From contig JAHLKF010000019.1 in assembly GCA_025558075.1 (NCBI GenBank), positions 1 to 64,000 on the forward strand: DNA of 64,000 nucleotides, written 5' to 3'. Shown one piece after another: positions 10,167 to 21,811 of the stretch. Position numbers and translations under genes: made by a program. This stretch comes from Gaertneriomyces semiglobifer. Its lineage: Eukaryota > Chytridiomycota > Chytridiomycetes > Spizellomycetales > Spizellomycetaceae. The notes under the pieces are model-generated. The model made no database searches, was not told the DNA's origin, and saw only the letters and a list, made by a program, of their open reading frames with translations. Position 1 is the stretch's first letter. Every line of letters starts with the position of its first letter.

Positions 10167-12365
10167 TTAAAGGGCAAACATGGCAGCCGCGGCGGCAGCA
10201 GCCATTCCGAAACTGCTCGCAACCATGTTGAGGGTACCAGAGATGGAAGGAACCTCCGCTGGAGGTTCGATGCCGGGCTTCGATGCACCAAGGTCTGGGA
10301 AACCTTCTGGCAACTGGTAGTTGGGCTTCTTGTCAACACTGACACCCTTGGTGTCGACGACTGGCGCGGCCTCGTAGGTCAACAAGGTACCTTCATCGAC
10401 CTCACAAGTGAGACCAGAGAAACCGGGGTTGCAGTGGCATCCGTCGGGAGTGCAGACACCGTTGGCACCGCATCCAGTGAGGCAAGGCTTGTCACCCAAA
10501 CCGGCAGTCTCCTCAATTTGTTCGGCTTGTTCCTTCTCAACAGGATCCGCAGACTGCTTCTGAGCGTCGAGCTTGGCGTGGCAAGACGTAAGCATGTGGT
10601 TTTTGCCTCCGTCGGCAAAGATGAAGGAACCAGTGCGGATGGCATCCTTGATACATGACTGGACGTAAAACTCAATGTTGACTTGTGTTTCACATCCAGG
10701 AACGTTGAACAGGTCCTTGCAGTACTTGGTGGCTTGGTTGTAGAATTCCTCGGGGCAAGTGGGTGGGCGAGGAACCGGCTTGGGAGTTTCACCGGGAAGC
10801 ACACAGTCATCGTCGTCGTCCTCAGCCGGGGGAGCGGGGGGAGCGGCAGTTGGGGTAGCAGGAGTAGTGGCGTCTGAAGTAGGCGCAGGAGCGCTGGTGG
10901 GAGGTGCAGGGTCCACAGCCGTGTACTCGGGCTCGGGCGCAGGGTCAACAGGTGTGTACTCGGGCAAGACCGTGATGGTGCTGTAGTAGGTATCGGTGAC
11001 GGTGGTGGTGACGGGCGTAGCGGTGGTGACGATTTGCGTGATTGCTGTGGTGATCTCCTCAGTGATGAAAATCGTGCTGGAGATGACAGATGTAGTGGGA
11101 ACTACCTCAGTGACAGGGACGGTTGTCACGACAGTGTTGGAAACGACTTCGGTGTTGGTCACCACTTCAGTGTTGGTCACCACCTCGGTTATGGGAATGG
11201 TAGTTTGGACGGTTTGGGAGATAACCTCCGTGGCGTTGATGGTGTTGATCTGCGTAGTCTGGATAGTCTCCGACACGACACTGGTGAGAACGGAAGTCAC
11301 AACGGTGGGAATGATGACGACGGAGGTAGTCACTTCAACAGGCTTGGGTGGGTCAGGCAGTTTGCCATCGCATTGCTCACCGTGCGGGGGAGCGGGCTTT
11401 GTGGGGTTGCCACACTTGTTTCCGCACTGGAAGATGTTGTCATCTTTGGGAACCTTCCACGAGTCAGCAAAGACGGGTGGCTTCTTGGTGATGGTGCCGT
11501 CAGCGCAGACCAAACCAGTGTCGGTCTTGTCTTCGTACACGTTGCAAAGACCGTTAACCTTCTGGAAGTAAGGCCCACCCAACCGGATTTCAGCGTTGAT
11601 ATAAGCAAAGTTGTTCCAGAAGAGAGAGTTCAATTGGATTTCAGAACCGTCAGCAAGTTGGAGCTTGTAGTTCTTACGGTTGGCTGCCTCAATCACTTTC
11701 ATTCCAGGAAGAGCAGGAGACGCTTGTCGTAGAACCATCTGCTGAGTCTTTGACTTGGGGTCGGTGTTGATGACAACGCAAGCCTCGCCGTAACGAATAG
11801 CGATACCAGCGTTACATGTGGCTTTGGCACTGCACTTGAAGGTGTTGGACTGGATCGTGAGCATCTCGTTCTTGACCAAGTAGTGCACACCGGGTGTTTG
11901 GTAGTCAAACGTAGTCCCACCGAAGGTTTTGTAGTGAGGATCACCAATTGAGGTGCAAGTCTTGGCCTTCTTGTATGTTCTTTTGACCGGATATTTCTTC
12001 TCGTGTCTGTCGTAAACGCTTCCGGGAGCATGGCATTTGGCAACGATTTCCATATCAACATCACCTTCTTTGGTGTATTGGTTGATTGGGTACACGGTAA
12101 CGGGCTTGTAGACATTCCAGTCTTCGGGAGAAAACTCCGTCGTACAGTTACCGGCCTTCATACCGGGGGTGCTCCATACGACGGTGGCTTTGTCTTGTGG
12201 AGCCTGCTTGAGACGACATTTGAATTCTGTTGCAAAGCTGACATCTGCAATGTTGAGAGTGGGAGGGTCAAACTCAAGAAAGTCGCTGATCTCTTGAGCG
12301 ACTGCTCCAGAGCACGCCGCGAGAAGGGCGGTCGCGTAGAGGATGAACTTTGCTGCAGGAGCCAT
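10167..12365 (-). CDS. Secreted vWD/EGF-like surface protein, probably GPI-anchored
   Basis: Single exon, 732 aa. Residues 1-23 are a clear signal peptide ending in AVAQ. A von Willebrand factor type D-like domain starts near residue 137 with CTSIGDPHYKTFGG, the diagnostic GDPHY motif, and runs to about 300 with paired cysteines. From about 345 to 480 there is a Thr/Val-rich stalk of short repeats (TNTEVV units), then an acidic/Pro-rich spacer, a Cys-containing segment, and an EGF-like domain near 635-660 (CGANGVC, CHCNPGFSGLTC). The last 25 residues form an Ala-rich hydrophobic tail after a small-residue stretch, as in GPI signals. The build is that of a cell-surface adhesin-like protein displayed on a stalk. 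Ligand unknown. A TATAAAA box lies about 75 bp upstream. Confidence 0.88.
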   Translation of the reverse strand: MAPAAKFILYATALLAACSGAVAQEISDFLEFDPPTLNIADVSFATEFKCRLKQAPQDKATVVWSTPGMKAGNCTTEFSPEDWNVYKPVTVYPINQYTKEGDVDMEIVAKCHAPGSVYDRHEKKYPVKRTYKKAKTCTSIGDPHYKTFGGTTFDYQTPGVHYLVKNEMLTIQSNTFKCSAKATCNAGIAIRYGEACVVINTDPKSKTQQMVLRQASPALPGMKVIEAANRKNYKLQLADGSEIQLNSLFWNNFAYINAEIRLGGPYFQKVNGLCNVYEDKTDTGLVCADGTITKKPPVFADSWKVPKDDNIFQCGNKCGNPTKPAPPHGEQCDGKLPDPPKPVEVTTSVVIIPTVVTSVLTSVVSETIQTTQINTINATEVISQTVQTTIPITEVVTNTEVVTNTEVVSNTVVTTVPVTEVVPTTSVISSTIFITEEITTAITQIVTTATPVTTTVTDTYYSTITVLPEYTPVDPAPEPEYTAVDPAPPTSAPAPTSDATTPATPTAAPPAPPAEDDDDDCVLPGETPKPVPRPPTCPEEFYNQATKYCKDLFNVPGCETQVNIEFYVQSCIKDAIRTGSFIFADGGKNHMLTSCHAKLDAQKQSADPVEKEQAEQIEETAGLGDKPCLTGCGANGVCTPDGCHCNPGFSGLTCEVDEGTLLTYEAAPVVDTKGVSVDKKPNYQLPEGFPDLGASKPGIEPPAEVPSISGTLNMVASSFGMAAAAAAAMFAL
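11130..11190 (-). repeat. 18-nt tandem repeats coding the Thr/Val stalk
   Basis: Units of 18 nt containing gtgttggtcaccac repeat here and code for the TNTEVV motif on the minus strand. Diverged units extend on both sides through the stalk-coding region. Confidence 0.65.
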
Positions 12366-13699
12366 AGTAACTCGTTTCTATTCTATGTGGCACACTGCTC
12401 GGATAGCCGGTGGAGAGGACGCCGGCAACGTGCGTCCTTTTATAATGGGACCTCCCATCCTCCGTCACGACAATTGAACGGGTGTCTGTTCGTGCATTAC
12501 CGCTTTGCTTTTCCTGAACGCCACTCCCAACCTCCACAGCGAATGCGAATACCATTCCATCCACTGAATGTTTCGCGAGAAGACTAAAATGCTTTTGGTC
12601 GGTACGGCGGACCAGCACGCGATACGATTACGTAATACAACTCCGATGACTGCGCCGACCCATATATGACTGTGCCGTTTACGCGACACAGCGTTCGTGC
12701 TGAGAACGCCACTCACGCTTTCGCACTGGCCGCAGGCAGCCAGCACTATCCTGAGCAGGAAAGCCAACGGCAATGGCCACTGTGTTCACCTTTGGGGATA
12801 CGCTGCATCAAAAGCACTTTCTGGCTGTGTTGGGTTCTTTCCACAACCTGGATAGAACCGTCGTTCATATCTCAATAGCGGTGGCCCCCACGGTGGTGGC
12901 GACAGGTGCCACAAACTGCTGAGTACTAATTTTATATTTAGGTTTGTTCAACGGGACCTACTGCCCAGAATACATCAGGCATTAATCATGGTGATCGTCG
13001 CCGCCACAATCATCCAAGGTCTGGCGCATTTGATGCGTACAATTGCAGAGTCATCAAGCGTTGGCCCTTTAACTAGAAAAAGCCACGTATAGTCAACCGA
13101 CGTGGTTTATCAACTACAGACAAGACTGGTGCCGTTTGAACGCACACCAAATTGTTGATCGTTACCGTACTGTAAGCAGAGTCATGGCCTCCGTCCTGCA
13201 TGTAATCCTCTAATCTTAATACTCTTCAAGTATGAGCTTTGTGACTTTGATTAAGTAGGCGAAATGATCCGCCTCGGGGCCCTTGCTGCCACCACCACCA
13301 TTTCCACCTATACTACTCATCCACAGTAGTATCCACAAGTGCAACGATTGCGGTTGCTCTCACCGCAAAGTGTTCTGCATCCAGTTCAGTTCTGCTATGT
13401 AGTCGCAACGCGCCTGACGCGCTAAATATGGCTGTGCCACACACCAGCGCGTTTTTGGGCAAATGCCGCGTTTCCGCGGTGTTCGAACTCTGGAAATCTT
13501 CGTCGCCATTTCCGCACACTCCAAAACCGACGAGCGACGTCCACTCGGACGGAGTACTAGATCGACGGTGGATTCTCACCCGGCGCATTGTGGGGCCGTA
13601 GAGGTAGGCTTCCTTCAGTATGGCAGGGTCGACCAGGCTGTTCCAACGCTAACATGTTTTTTCCAAAGCGTGCTCGCCTCTTCTTTCTGTCCGACAAAG
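12366..13699. other. Divergent intergenic region, no gene recognised
   Basis: This 1.3 kb lies between the starts of the vWD protein (-) and the Fun30-type gene (+). It has short open frames on both strands without recognisable domains. A TATA box for the vWD gene is at 12438-12444. CpG frequency is high, unlike the block near 54-56 kb. Confidence 0.55.
12438..12444 (-). promoter_or_regulatory. TATA box of vWD protein gene
   Basis: TATAAAA on the minus strand, 73 bp upstream of the ATG at 12365, in a good core-promoter position. Confidence 0.6.
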
Positions 13700-16600
13700 A
13701 TGATGGCGGGGGCAGGCACCAGCGATCCTTTTGAGGGCGATGCGGGCCATGATTTAGGGATTTCCTCTAGTGTGCAAACGGAACACGCACTCAAACGACC
13801 GCTCACTGACGATGATGCGGTAAGTACTTAACGCGTGGTGTCCGGTTTCACACCTGCCCATGGCTTTGCGAACACCTCGTTGCCAGTCCACACTTCGAGC
13901 CAAAGTTTATTTTTTTGCTTTAGACACCTCCACGAAAGAAGCAAGCAAGAGTCCTTGTCCCCGAGACTCCACCTGAAAACCTTGCAGCTGAACGTCCTTT
14001 TCTGTTGCCAAATGCACCTAACGCAGCGCCAGCATCTCTAGCAAGACAGTTGGGTAATGTAGCGAAACCGCGCTACGGTGCGCCGAAGCTTGCTGTGAAT
14101 GCCGGCTCACCAAACACGGACGGGAAGGCGCCGCAACCTGATTTCACCTCGTATCGGTACCAACCCGGCACGACGACACTTCCCAATTCCGCCGCCTTGA
14201 ACCCTTTGCGACGACTAACTCCCGTAATTGCTGCAGGCAACATGGCAAGTGGACGCACAACACCTGCACACGCTAGCTATGGCGGCTACAGTGGCAGGAT
14301 GGGATCCTTGCCTATGAAGCCTGCCTATGCTGTTCAAAACGATTTACTCATGATGGCGTACAACTTACAAAAGAGCTTTCCTGAGTCCAGCCTTTCTGAT
14401 CTCGTTAACATTCTGAAAGCCGCCGACGGGGATACTTCCGTTGCCATGTTGATGTGTCGTGAACAGTACTCTGCTAAAGCGAAGAGTTTCACCGGAAGCA
14501 CTGCAACTGTCAACGATGAAATTCCAAAAAAGAGACGCTTAATCCGCAAGGGAGATACTGATGCCCCCTCACTATCGCGAGCAACCGGACCCACAATCAT
14601 TGCTTCCAGTAACGCGGCATCGTCTAAACAGCGTAAGCGAACAAAGTTGTATCCCTCAGATGACGAACTGGAAGAAACTGACGAGTCGGATGATGAAGGT
14701 GGTGCGTCATATCGCCTACTTTCCAATTTGGATGAAAAGACCGTCGAGTTTTTCAATGCCGCCACGCCACAGCAACTGATAGAGGCGACCCTGTGTAGTG
14801 CAGAGCAAGCGGACTATGTCATCTCTTTGCGACCATATTCGGATATGAGCCACTTGCGGGCGTCTCTCAGCGCCAACCGCAAACAGAAGGCACTGGCCAA
14901 TCTTCCGGACAAATACCAGGACGTTATGGAAGGCTACGGACAAGTTGATGAGTTAATTGAAAGATGTGAGAAATTTGGTGATGAGGTCATGACTGTTCTT
15001 AAAGGATGGACGAAAGCCAGTACAGAAAAGGCAGACGACATCAGCGATGTGGACAGAGTCGGCGACAAAATTGCCGACGATGGCGATGCTCCAGAAGTAT
15101 GCTTAACGCAGGTGGATGATAGTGCTCAAGGAAGCGATGATGATGTTTCGGATTCGGGAGACGTGGAGGGATCAGCTCCCAAATCGTTTAAATGTTTAAA
15201 GAGACAGCCTTCCACAGTGAACCCGTCTCTGACCTTAAAAGGTTACCAGTTGATAGGCATTAGTTGGCTGTACATGTTGCAACGGAAAGGTTTAGGCGGC
15301 ATTCTTGCAGATGAGGTAGATACAATCTTTGCTTTGAACGTTTTCGGGACACACGCTCAGTTTGGCCCCATAGATGGGACTTGGTAAAACCGCCCAGGTG
15401 ATAACTTTCATCGCTCATTTGAAGGCGCACCATCCGTCATCCGGTCCACATCTTGTCGTTGTCCCTGCCTCAACCTTAACCAACTGGATGCGAGAATTTC
15501 AGCATTGGTGTCCTTCACTCCGTGTCCGCTCGTACTACGGCACTCAACGAGACCGCTTTGAACAACAAGCGGAACTCGTGGAAGAAAATTTGAATCGAGA
15601 AGTAGACGTTTTTGTTACCACCTACAATTTAGCGACTGGTGGTAAGGATGATCGCTCATTCTTGAGAAAGTTGAGATGCAAGAGTCTCATACTTGACGAG
15701 GGGCATATGGTCAAGAATATGGAAAGCATGAGGTATAAGCATTTGATGGCTTACCAGGTTCGTGTTGGCCGCAACAGATTCGGTTTGTGAATCTGCTGAT
15801 TGCATACGTTACAGGCGCCTTTCAGACTTCTTCTTACCGGCACTCCACTGCAAAACAACCTAATGGAACTCCTCGCACTTCTCACCTTCATTATGCCTAC
15901 ACTGTTCAACGACATCTCGGGGTTTACGAAAATTTTTAATGTCAAAACGTCATCAACAGAGGGCGAGAGTGGATTTCTGAGTCGACAAAGAATACAAAGG
16001 GCGAAAAAGATCATGGCACCCTTCGTCCTACGGCGTAAAAAAATTATGGTTCTGAAAGATCTTCCGCAGAAGGTTGTGCGAGTTGAAAAGTGCAAATTGA
16101 CCCAAAGTCAGGAAGTGCTGTACCAATCTATATTGGCGGAGTCGCGAAAAGCCTTAGTGGACCTTCCCCCGGAGAGTACGGAAGATGATATTCCGCCCAA
16201 GGGAATGAAGGGGAAGAAGGCCGCCAAACCCAAGAAAAAGGCGGATAACGATAAAGCGGGCACCAAGCAGTTACAGAACTACCTTATGCAACTGCGAAAA
16301 GCCGCCAACCATCCACTACTGTTTCGAACTGCGTACACCGATAAGCAATTATGGGATATGAGTAAGAACATTATGAAGGTACTTTCTCTTTCTCTCTGTC
16401 TTGTCATGTTGAGCCAGGGTCTGGGCTGATGAACGGTCAATAGGAGGTGGAATACATGGACGCAAACCGGCAATACATTTTTGAAGACATGCAGGTCATG
16501 AGCGATTTTGAGCTGCATAAGCTTTGCGTAAAGTTCCCGGTACGTATGCGCATACAAAATAGAGCGTTTTCACGAAGCCGTTGCTGAGAAGATACCTCAG

Positions 16601-17318
16601 CAGACCCTGCAGAAACATCAGCTCAGCTCCCAACACTGGATGGATGCGGGCAAAATCCAACACTTAGCAAAAATGCTTCCTGTTCGGGTGTCGCAAGGCG
16701 ATCGCCTTCTCATTTTCTCTCAATTCATCAGCATGTTGGACATCTTGGAATCTGTGCTTGGAACATTAGACATACAATTCAGGAGAATGGATGGACAGAC
16801 GCCGACCGCGGCTCGCCAAGACATTTTGGATGAGTTTACTACGTCAGCCGACATTCCGGTTTTGCTCCTCTCGACCAAAGCTGGTGGATTTGGGATTAAT
16901 CTTACGGCGGCTAACGTAGTCATTTTATACGATATTGATTTCAATCCGCACAACGATAGGCAGGCTGAGGACCGGGCGCATCGTGTCGGGCAAACCAAGG
17001 ATGTTACGGTCATCAAGATGGTTTGCGGTGGAACTGTCGAGGAGCGGATCATGAAACTCGCGGATCAAAAATTAACCCTGGATCACAAGGTACAAGCTGA
17101 GGGTGAGATTGAGGCGGATGATGAGAAGCCGAAAGTGGGACGAAAGAAGAAGACTGAGAACACGGCAGAAGGTATACTACCACGGATCCACCTGATCAAA
17201 AATAGTAACCGGCTTGACGCATTTTCTCCATTTTACAGGTGACGAATCCATCCCAATCGATAGCAATGTGCTAGAACTGTTGAAAGAAGAGCTTATCGCG
17301 CCAGACGTCGCAAGCTGA
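13700..17318 (+). CDS. Fun30/SMARCAD1-type SNF2 chromatin remodeler
   Basis: Exons 13700-13819, 13924-15315, 15374-15757, 15815-16378, 16444-16539, 16565-17171 and 17239-17318 join in frame to 1080 aa. The N-terminal half is acidic and disordered with a CUE-like stretch around residues 180-225 (LQKSFPESSLSDLVNILKAA), as in SMARCAD1 and Fun30. The ATPase follows: LKGYQLIGISWLYML, Walker A DEMGLGKT (completed across an intron, near 505), DEGH box LILDEGHMVKN near 611 (DEGH rather than DEAH is typical of Fun30), LTGTPLQNN, then the helicase C lobe with FSQFISMLD, STKAGGFGINLTAAN and RAHRVGQTKDV. Fun30-type remodelers slide or exchange histones, act in silent chromatin and in DNA end resection. 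Convergent with the IBTK-like gene, 135 bp apart. Confidence 0.94.
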
Positions 17319-17453
17319 TTCCCACCTCTAAACCCTTTGTATTTAACTCGATACATATTTAAATACCGCATCCTACGTGGTCTCCCACTAAAAGGACCAT
17401 CAATCAGTGAACTCCTAAATGGCACCCAGTTTGAAAACTTCGCAGAAACCATC

Positions 17454-20400
17454 TCAACCTCGTCTGACCACAATCCATTCCCCTGTCCCGATTCCCTTGG
17501 TCATTTCATAAAAGCTCGCCAAAGCTTTGATCGCCTCCTCCTCCTTTTGTATCTTGTCGATCGGCTTTCCGCTCTTTCGTCGTAACAACTCGGCTTGCCG
17601 CTGCTCCTCAGCCTGAATCGATTGTAAGGTAGGTTGAGTGGACAAAGTAGGCGGGCGAAGGGCGGTAGGGGGGAGTACAGGATTCGCAATGTGCCACGGG
17701 GAAGCCGTATCACGGTGCTTTGCCTTCAGTGGCTTGAGGGACGGTGAAGCGTGCTGCGACTCTTCCACTTGGATCTGAGCTAAAGACTTTAGCTCAGGGG
17801 CGCCTTTGCTTGGACTGTTCCATGCAGCCTTCGGCGTCGACACTGGGGTGCCCCACGGGTTAGAAGTGTTGTTTGGACTGGCTGAAGCCGGAGGTATGGC
17901 CTTCGCATCTCTCGCGCTTTTTCGTCGCTCTTTCTGAGACATTTTGGGCTTTACGTCAACCGGAAACGGCGCAGGTGACGACTGAGATGGCGAAGCGGCC
18001 TGACGTGCAGGGGGCCTGCGGAGCTTAGTGGGCGATGACGCAGGGATATGACCTTTGGGCGACATTACCGGTGGTCTCCAAGAGTTCCCAGGGTGCGATT
18101 GATCTCCAAGCAATGAGGGGACCTTCCTTATTACGGAGGGTGGCACTGGAACTTGTGCAGAACTGGGCCCCGGTGGCGCATGGGGCGTAAAGTGCCGACT
18201 ATTTGTCATTTGCACGGAGAGGGTGTTTAGATCTTTGTCTATCATTGAGCCCATACCTTTTTCCTCCTCCAGTATCTCACGAAATGACGGTGTGCTTTCG
18301 CGTCTGCTACCATTCCATGGCACCGAGACGTCTTTGGCGGACAAAGATTCCTGACGATTTACCAAAGGTTGAGGCGATCGGGCTGGTGGAAATGGTGGAG
18401 TGGCTGGGGTTGTAGAAGGCAGATTTCGATCTCGCAATTCAAACTTTACCCAGCCTTTGTCCTTGCGCTTCTTTGATGACAGCGTCTTCTTGTTTTCCAC
18501 GATTTCCACGTGAACTTGTTCATCCGGCAATTCCGGTCCGCTGCACGACGCGCCCATATCCAAGGAAAAAATCTCCTCATGATCGTCCTCCCAATCTTCC
18601 TTCTCTTCTTCGCGTGCTTCTGAGCCTTGATTGGTAACGTGCGTATCTTCATATTGATGTTTCTCAAAGTGCTCTCGTCTCAATCGTTTGCGTTCCATCT
18701 CTGACTGGGCTACAACCGTTTTCACTCGGGCGTAATCCGCTATTACCGATTCACGACGTCTAGAAGCCATTTGCTTGACGTGCTGCTGTATGGCATTCAC
18801 CACATCAGTGGCTTCCAGTGAAGAAAGGGTGCTTTCGAGTATGGTCTCCAAATTGAGACCAACAAAATCTAAGCACGCCTCTCGGAGGGAGGGGACACTA
18901 TACGTTATAGCAATCTCAAGGATGTCGACCACGTTCCATGCGGTAAGGCTTCCGGCAAGGATATTCCCGCATTGCTGCTTCACCGTGTCCAGCATAAGCT
19001 CATCGGCCACAGCTAGCACTTCTATGGTAAATTCTAAGTCACGCTTGACCTCCCGGATCTCCTGCGCGCCGTACAGCCACCGAATGACAGGTACGACAAC
19101 TTCGCCGCGCAAGTGCGGCATAGAGATCACTGCTCGCTTGTCTCGGTATCTCAATGTCCATCTACTACTCAAAAGGGCTTCAAAGAATGGAGAGCGCCCT
19201 AAAAATATTTGATGCAGCCGCAGCTCTTGATCGCTCAATTCCAAAATCACGTCCGTAATGTCATCAAATATTCCTTTCCTGGCATATATTTTCGACATTT
19301 GTGTCCCATATACATGTCCCTCCGGATCAGACGATGCAGACAAGGCATCGGAATGAAGCATATTCGTGAGAAAGGTGAATTCCCGATATACTGCTTCCGC
19401 GAACGCTGCCTCATCCGACGCTACTGACGCTTTCGGATAGATTCTGTTATATTCCCACGGTGTCCATAAATGTGCCGTGTACAAGAGCTCTAAAAGCCGC
19501 TTGACCGTTGCAGAATGATATTTCATTATTAGCTCATAAGTTTCATGATCTGCAGCGCGTCGCAGCACGAATCCAAGATCGGAAACCACCTCGCTCTTAT
19601 CCGCAGCTTGGAACTCCTCAAATATCGCGTGAAGGATGGGAAGCCTCGCCAGGAGTATAGCTCGGTGAGCACGAAGCGCGTTTCCATCGCTTGTCAGCAA
19701 GACGAGGTCACTCCAGGGCTCCCTGTCGACTTCGGCGAGACCCATGTCCGGATTGAGGTTCCTTAAAACATCCTGAAGATCTTTTTGAAGAGCTTGGACA
19801 GCAAGCTCACCCTTGTCAATCCAGGGTCGTGGGTCCACCCTCATGGCTCCGTAGCCTCCACTTGAGCTGGCGATCACTTTTTCAATGTGCTGCAAGAATG
19901 GTATCCGATTAAATTGGTAATATCTCACGTCTTCTTCCCGTCGGCTTACAGCGCGTGCGCTGATGTTCTGGCGGGTGCCAACGTAAGCGTGCCGTGAGGC
20001 TGTGGCGATGAGGAGGCTGCTGTCGATCCCGATGGCGACATCCACGGCGTACTGGTACGTGTAGCGGCCATGCCACACCCGACGAGGCCTCGACTGTGGG
20101 AAATATGTCGTCTGGTATATCATCTCCGGTGTAGGGCGAGCGAAAAACAGATCTTCTGGTCTATCATCTTTGATGGCACCGCCGGCGGATGTGGATGACG
20201 AGCTTCCAAAGTTTGGCTCGGGTGGTGCCCACAAGAACACATCACCCCAAGTACTCACTGCGGCCAGCATGTGGTTGCCACTAACTAGTTTTACAATCGA
20301 TGGAGATCCTGCCCATCTTGGCCGATGAAATTTGAGCTTTGAAGGGTAGTGAAAGGGGAATATGACACGTTGATGTGAGAAGGACGAGAAGACGTACACC

Positions 20401-21811
20401 TCACGAGAATGCGTGAGTATCGCAGTCGATCGATTGGTTGCGGTGATGCAGACGATATCCTGCGTAGGGAATGCAGTGACTTTCATAGGCGTGGCTTGTA
20501 TTGATCCAGGTGGTGCGAGGTATCCTACGGAATGGGCATGGGTCAGACGTGGTTGACAAAGGATAAGCGTAATTGCACATCCATCATACCCAATTGACCA
20601 ATATTCAGTCCCCAGGTGTATATGGTACCTGCGCTGCTAACTACCGCGGTGTGAAACTTGGACGCGGCGGCTGCAACCAGTTCCATTCGTTTGGGAAAGG
20701 CCATAACCTCCTTAGGTGTCAGCTGGCATCCATGCCCGTTGGCAATTTGATCAGTGGAATAGCCCAGTTGGCCGTATCTGTTGCTTCCTATCGAGAAGAA
20801 AACGAAAGAAAAACTCAGCATTTTGACTTGAATGAATACGTATGACAATAGCCTACCCCAAGTCCAAACGCTGCCTGTGCTTGTCAAGGCCACGGTGTGG
20901 TCACTTCCCAGAGCTACACTGCGAATCTTTCTAATACCCTCAACTTTGCGGGCTGTTATTGCAGTTTCTTCGTTTCCAAGCCCCAGCCGTCCAGCACGTC
21001 CAAAGCCGTTCATGTACAACCCATCCGATGTTAAAACGGCGGTGTGATATTTCGAAAACGCAATGGATCTAATTGTGGCAGTCTCGGGAAGCGTGACGAG
21101 CGTCGGGAACCCAAGATTTTGATGGTGTGGATGTGAAAGAATAAAGTTGCTGTTGGATCCCCAAGTCCACAGCGATATACTTGGAGCTAATTGATGCTTC
21201 TCTCTGACACGTGTTGTACCTTGATCGACGGCAGTCAACGAGGTCTCATCTGCCTCATCGTCCTCGTAAGTAATAGTGTCCGTTGCTGTTTTCCTCCCCG
21301 ACGATTGCTTCCATGCAGCGCTTAAGCAATGGCCATTGTCTCGACCCTGGTGCCAGTCCTGAATCATATAAGTAGATTCCTCTTGAGTTCCGAGCATCAA
21401 AAGGTCAAAACACGAGAGTCCTTCCTTGTCCTTGAGATGGACGTCGACATCGCTCCGTTCTTGCAAGATCGCTAATGCTAGGTTGATGTCCCCATTATAT
21501 AAGCATCTATGTAAAGCCGTATAACCTGATTCCAGGTCTTGGGCATTAATGTTCAGCGAAGGGCACTGCAAGAGAGCATGCAATAGATCCGCGCTGCCGG
21601 AAGCCACTGCAACATGGATAGGGCAGTTTCCTTGCTCATCTCGTTCGTTGGGGTCCACCCGCAGTTTACGGCTTTTGTTCCTCGACAAGCTTCCAAAAGA
21701 GCCACTCCCCGTGGTGGCAGCTTCGCTAGACCGTTTCGTGGGCCCCGGATCCACTATATGCAACATTGACCGCACAGCGGACACATCCTTTTTGCGAAGA
21801 GCTGCGAACAT
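17454..21811 (-). CDS. IBTK-like ankyrin/RCC1/double-BTB protein
   Basis: Exons 21811-20857, 20787-20590 and 20524-17454 join in frame to 1407 aa. Order of parts: ankyrin repeats (about 45-150; GNCPIHVAVASG, GYTALHRCLYNG), RCC1-type propeller repeats (LWTWGSNSNF, VWTWGSNRYGQLGY, TWGLNIGQLGY, the last two restored by splicing), a BTB domain starting PWSDLVLLTSDGNALRAHRA, a second BTB (DVILELSDQELRLHQIFLGR), then a long Ser/Pro-rich tail ending EWIVVRRG. This is the layout and size of inhibitor of Bruton tyrosine kinase (IBTK), which in animals acts as a CUL3 ubiquitin-ligase adaptor. Fungi have no BTK, so a CUL3 adaptor role is the sensible reading; substrate unknown. The start codon has no competing upstream ATG in frame. 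Confidence 0.9.

Noticed and set aside
10379..10948. 189-codon frame overlapping the vWD protein
   Set aside because: Same strand but another frame of a repeat- and Pro/Thr-rich coding region; composition explains the openness.
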